DNA of 15,563 nucleotides from Dehalococcoidales bacterium (GTDB lineage Bacteria > Chloroflexota > Dehalococcoidia > Dehalococcoidales > UBA2162). Where the stretch lies: NCBI GenBank assembly GCA_016844285.1, contig JAENIS010000030.1, positions 1 through 15,563 of the forward strand, given 5' to 3'. The position numbers were made by a program, and so were the translations under genes. Position 1 is the first letter of the stretch; every line of letters starts with the position of its first letter. Shown piece after piece: positions 12,449 through 15,563 of this stretch. The notes under the pieces were generated by a model. It made no database searches. It saw only the letters and a program-made list of their open reading frames with translations, and was not told the origin of the DNA.

Positions 12449-14605
12449 ATGGCCAGGAGACATGCGGGAAGAAGGTCGTGGTGGCCAAGGCTACTGCGTT
12501 TTATGGTGCTGGCGCCATTTCGCTACTGGTACGTCACACTCGTCGCTATCATTGTCGTCATCATTGCATTGCAGTGGCAGGCACTGGTTTCTTGGGTTAA
12601 CGATGTCGTCACCGGCACGCTGAGGCTACTTGGTTGGGGACTTCTCTTTATCACCATCGCCATTGCCACTTTGGCCATCCTAACATCGCAGAAAAAGCTA
12701 TTATCTCTCTTCCGTCATTGGAACTACTGGCTGGGTGGTATCGTCTTTATCCTGGTGGTCTGGGGAATGCTGGCCTTCTTCCCGGGGGAAGGCGTGCTGC
12801 GGCGGACGAGCCTGGGTGGTAACTTCGGGCTGGGTATTATTGGTGATAGCAATTTCATCGGTGCTCTTCGGCTGCTCGGACTGGTTATCATTGGCATAAT
12901 GCTGGTCGCCCCGCGCCCTTCTTTCCGTCTTATCGCTAGGGCATTTGCCTGGTTGCTCAGGCAATTAAAACTACGTGTAGCTTCGCCGCCAACCCGTCGC
13001 AGGAAGCCGTCGCCACCTACCGCCAAACCGGTGGAGACAGTGGCCGGAAAGGAAGCCGTCTCTCCAGCCACTATGCCCGGTCTGGCACAGAAGGACCTGA
13101 AGCAGGTAGCTCAGGAAGTGTGGAAAAAATATGGCGAAGCACCAAACCTGGTGACTGTTGACGGTTGGCGGCTGCCACCGCTTGATATTCTGGATAGGTC
13201 TCCTGAAGTACAGTTCAGCCAGGCAGATAATGTGAAACGGGCCAGGCTTATTGAGGAGGCTCTCGCCAGCTATGGTGTTGAGACCAAGGTAGTGCAGATA
13301 AACGCCGGGCCGACGGTTACCCAGTTTGGTGTCGAGCCGGGCTGGGATAGAAAGACGAAGGAAATAAGGGAAAAAGATAGGGATGGCAATGTCAGGGTAA
13401 GGCTGGAGGAGGTAGCCAAGACCAGGGTCAAGGTGGAGCGGATTAACTCCTTAAGCAATGACCTGGCACTGGCTCTGGCCGCATCCAGTATCCGGATTGA
13501 ATCCCCGGTGCCGGGCAAATCGATGGTGGGTATTGAAGTGCCGAATACTGTCTCCGGCGTGGTCAGCATGCGCGGGGTAATTGAGACCAGTGTTTATCAG
13601 AAAATGCAGGCAAGGTCGAGGCTGGTGATAGCACTGGGTAAGGGGGCAGGTGGGGAGGCCGTGGCCGGTGACCTGACCAAGATGCCGCACCTGCTTATTG
13701 CCGGAGCTACCGGAAGCGGTAAAACGGTTTGCCTGGATACGGTTATCTCCAGTTTGCTGATTTATAACACACCCTATGATGTCAAGTTTGTCATGATTGA
13801 CCCCAAGAGGGTGGAACTGACATCGTTTAATAGTATTCCTCATCTGGCTTCCCCGGTTATCGTTGATACGGATAAAGCCCTGAGTGCCCTGCGCTGGCTC
13901 AACCTGGAAATGGACAACCGTTATCAGAAGCTGGCTGCGGTCAGCCTGCGTAATATTGACGGTTACAATAAAAACCGGCAGGGCAAAGATAAAATGCCTT
14001 ACCTGGTGTTGATTGTTGATGAGCTGGCCGATTTAATGATGGCCGGTGGTGATGAGGTCGAGCGTATTCTGTGTCGTTTAGCCCAGTTGGCTCGAGCCGT
14101 CGGTATCCACCTGGTCGTTGCCACGCAGCGCCCATCGGTGGATGTCGTTACCGGCCTTATCAAGGCAAACTTCCCCACCCGCATTAGCTTTGCCGTCACC
14201 TCCCAGGTAGATTCGCGCACTATCCTTGATACCGGCGGCGCCGAGAAGCTGCTCGGCCGGGGAGACATGCTCTATATGCCTACGGAAGCGGCCAAGCCCA
14301 AGCGCCTCCAGGGGTGCTTTGTCTCCGATGCCGAAATCGAGAGGCTGGTCTACTTCTGGGGAAGCCAGCGGCGGGAGGAGCTAGCCACTCTCAAGATGGA
14401 GGAGCTTGTGCCGCCCGCCACGGCTGGCCGGAAAGGGGGCGTTCCCGAGGATGCCCTTCTCGAAACCGCCCGGCAGCTCGCCCGGGAGCACCCGCACATC
14501 TCGGTCTCTTATCTGCAACGGCAGTTGCGTATCGGCTATCCGCGGGCGGCACGGCTGATGGAAGAGCTTGAGGAAGAAAAAGGAGAAGGGGAAAGGGAAT
14601 CATAG
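12449..14605 (+). CDS. ftsK: DNA translocase FtsK/SpoIIIE family
   Basis: FtsK is a septum-bound motor that pumps chromosome ends and helps resolve dimers at division. The 718-residue protein starts with four hydrophobic segments (about 28-47, 62-80, 94-112, 135-154), then a short proline- and arginine-rich linker (about 175-205). The alpha and beta motor domains follow, with Walker A GATGSGKT (419-426), Walker B YLVLIVDELADLM (518-530) and ATQRPSVDVVTG near 558-569. The C-terminal gamma winged-helix domain (about 665-708: ALLETARQLAREHPHISVSY onward) reads KOPS-like polar sequences. The linker is short compared with E. coli FtsK, closer to SpoIIIE. GAGG stands just before the ATG. It is downstream of rnj on the same strand and converges with the next gene, only 20 bp away with no terminator between. 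Confidence 0.96.
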   Translation: MARRHAGRRSWWPRLLRFMVLAPFRYWYVTLVAIIVVIIALQWQALVSWVNDVVTGTLRLLGWGLLFITIAIATLAILTSQKKLLSLFRHWNYWLGGIVFILVVWGMLAFFPGEGVLRRTSLGGNFGLGIIGDSNFIGALRLLGLVIIGIMLVAPRPSFRLIARAFAWLLRQLKLRVASPPTRRRKPSPPTAKPVETVAGKEAVSPATMPGLAQKDLKQVAQEVWKKYGEAPNLVTVDGWRLPPLDILDRSPEVQFSQADNVKRARLIEEALASYGVETKVVQINAGPTVTQFGVEPGWDRKTKEIREKDRDGNVRVRLEEVAKTRVKVERINSLSNDLALALAASSIRIESPVPGKSMVGIEVPNTVSGVVSMRGVIETSVYQKMQARSRLVIALGKGAGGEAVAGDLTKMPHLLIAGATGSGKTVCLDTVISSLLIYNTPYDVKFVMIDPKRVELTSFNSIPHLASPVIVDTDKALSALRWLNLEMDNRYQKLAAVSLRNIDGYNKNRQGKDKMPYLVLIVDELADLMMAGGDEVERILCRLAQLARAVGIHLVVATQRPSVDVVTGLIKANFPTRISFAVTSQVDSRTILDTGGAEKLLGRGDMLYMPTEAAKPKRLQGCFVSDAEIERLVYFWGSQRREELATLKMEELVPPATAGRKGGVPEDALLETARQLAREHPHISVSYLQRQLRIGYPRAARLMEELEEEKGEGERES

Positions 14606-14625
14606 TAGGACAAAGTAAAGAGTTA

Positions 14626-15549
14626 CTATTGTCGCTGTGAAGTGGCTTCGCGTTTAACAAGGGCTACGCCAAGATGATTTTCAATCATCTTATACGCAGG
14701 AGTATTCATTAAGGCGTGCATGTAACAGTGGTGTACAGTCAGAACCAGATCCTGAAGCTTAGGGTCACTCTCAAGTTTTGTAACCTTCAAGTCCATCTTA
14801 GAACATTCCTCAAAGTGTATATGCCTGTTGTGAGTCTTGTTTTTAGAGTAATCAGTTAATTTCTTAACGATATTCCTAGATTTAGACCCTGCATCTGATT
14901 CGCCTTCAAACATAACGTCTTCAAGCTGCTCTTGAACGAAAGTATTGGACCACTTGATGGCGTTTTCACATCGGCTTAAAAAGGTCGGCCTGTACTGCCC
15001 TATGATTGCTTGCCAAACAGGAATCTTGCTTGGGTCGGATTTGATCTCTTTACATGCACGGCGGAACTCTTGAATGACGCCAAAAGCTGGTACGCCACTA
15101 AGATGAGGGTCGATAGGGCCGATGTTAGAATGATTGGACATTATTACCTCATGGCAGCTACATGCTATCATTGTGCCTGCCGACATGGCAATTTGGGGAA
15201 TGACCGCCCGAATGTTGTGATCGAACATTTTATGTAGGTAGTCGACTATAGATTGAGTTGCAGCAATATCACCACCGGGTGTATGCAAGATTAAGTCTAA
15301 GCCTTTACTTCTATCGAGTTTGTGAACGGCCATCATAAAGCCGTTCTTGTCCTCATCACTGATGTCTGCCTGTAACACACCCGGTTTTGACAAAAAGCCT
15401 GAGTAGTACGCGATGACATTTCTTTCGGTATATTCAAAAAGCAGCTTGAGGTATTTTCGACGAACAATATCCACTGCAGAGTTCGCTTGCACAATGTGAT
15501 TTCCTTGATGTTGTTGAATTTCCTGTAGGATATCGGCCCAGTTAGGCAT
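14626..15549 (-). CDS. SDH-family serine proteinase (ClpP/crotonase fold)
   Basis: The 307-residue protein fits the serine dehydrogenase proteinase family (SDH_sah), relatives of SppA and ClpP peptidases. Strand-turn LILHTPGGDIAATQSIVDYL (86-105) forms the oxyanion region, AMSAGTMIA (121-129) carries the likely nucleophile S123, and SNIGPIDPHLSG (141-152) is the loop typical of this family. There is no signal peptide and no convincing membrane helix, so it is probably cytosolic, unlike SppA. The natural substrate of the family is poorly known. The C-terminal third is Lys/His-rich (KNKTHNRHIHFEECSK). Base composition is lower in GC than in the neighbouring genes (a 60-base sample at 15481-15540 has 26 G+C against 38 at 2041-2100 in nrdJ), which suggests transfer. 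The ATG lies 14 bp from the window end, and no ribosome binding site is visible. Confidence 0.82.
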   Translation of the reverse strand: MPNWADILQEIQQHQGNHIVQANSAVDIVRRKYLKLLFEYTERNVIAYYSGFLSKPGVLQADISDEDKNGFMMAVHKLDRSKGLDLILHTPGGDIAATQSIVDYLHKMFDHNIRAVIPQIAMSAGTMIACSCHEVIMSNHSNIGPIDPHLSGVPAFGVIQEFRRACKEIKSDPSKIPVWQAIIGQYRPTFLSRCENAIKWSNTFVQEQLEDVMFEGESDAGSKSRNIVKKLTDYSKNKTHNRHIHFEECSKMDLKVTKLESDPKLQDLVLTVHHCYMHALMNTPAYKMIENHLGVALVKREATSQRQ

Positions 15550-15563
15550 CTTGTGTAATTACC

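Overview
This looks like about 15.6 kb of a bacterial chromosome, probably from the Chloroflexota and most likely Dehalococcoidia or a close relative. That placement is an inference from memory of gene content, not a database result. The clues are a division cluster reduced to mraZ-rsmH-ftsA-ftsZ with no peptidoglycan genes, an nrdR-nrdJ operon for a B12-dependent ribonucleotide reductase, and a udg-rnj-ftsK run facing away from it. GC-rich CT/GA palindromic repeats fill the spaces between operons.

Layout. Positions 1-390 (minus) hold a type II toxin-antitoxin pair: a ribbon-helix-helix antitoxin and a RelE/ParE-like toxin cut by the left edge, with a consensus promoter that overlaps an inverted repeat. 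Positions 450-633 are a repeat element. Positions 697-1497 (minus) hold a fumarylacetoacetate-hydrolase-family gene that appears to be transcribed without a leader. Positions 1539-5031 (minus) form a deoxynucleotide operon, nrdR-nrdJ-DUF3467, whose promoter carries two NrdR-box-like sites spaced three helical turns apart. Positions 5057-5282 are a second repeat element. Positions 5322-9430 (minus) form the division operon mraZ-rsmH-ftsA-ftsZ. It ends in a strong intrinsic terminator and starts at a promoter with four TGGNN direct repeats at exact 10-bp spacing, a likely MraZ operator. Positions 9457-9768 are a third repeat element. Positions 9809-14605 (plus) hold a family 4 uracil-DNA glycosylase, ribonuclease J and an FtsK/SpoIIIE translocase, with a fourth repeat element between the last two. 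Positions 14626-15549 (minus) hold an AT-richer gene for a ClpP-fold serine proteinase of the SDH family, convergent with ftsK.

How the genes work together. The central two thirds are housekeeping: dNTP supply, division-ring assembly, uracil repair, RNA turnover and chromosome segregation. The two minus-strand operons each seem to be autoregulated by their first gene (NrdR, MraZ). The two edge loci (toxin-antitoxin and SDH proteinase) look like accessory insertions. I found no tRNA, rRNA, CRISPR array, transposase or prophage gene. I see no convincing new multi-gene system. The most unusual material is the repeat family and the operator architecture.
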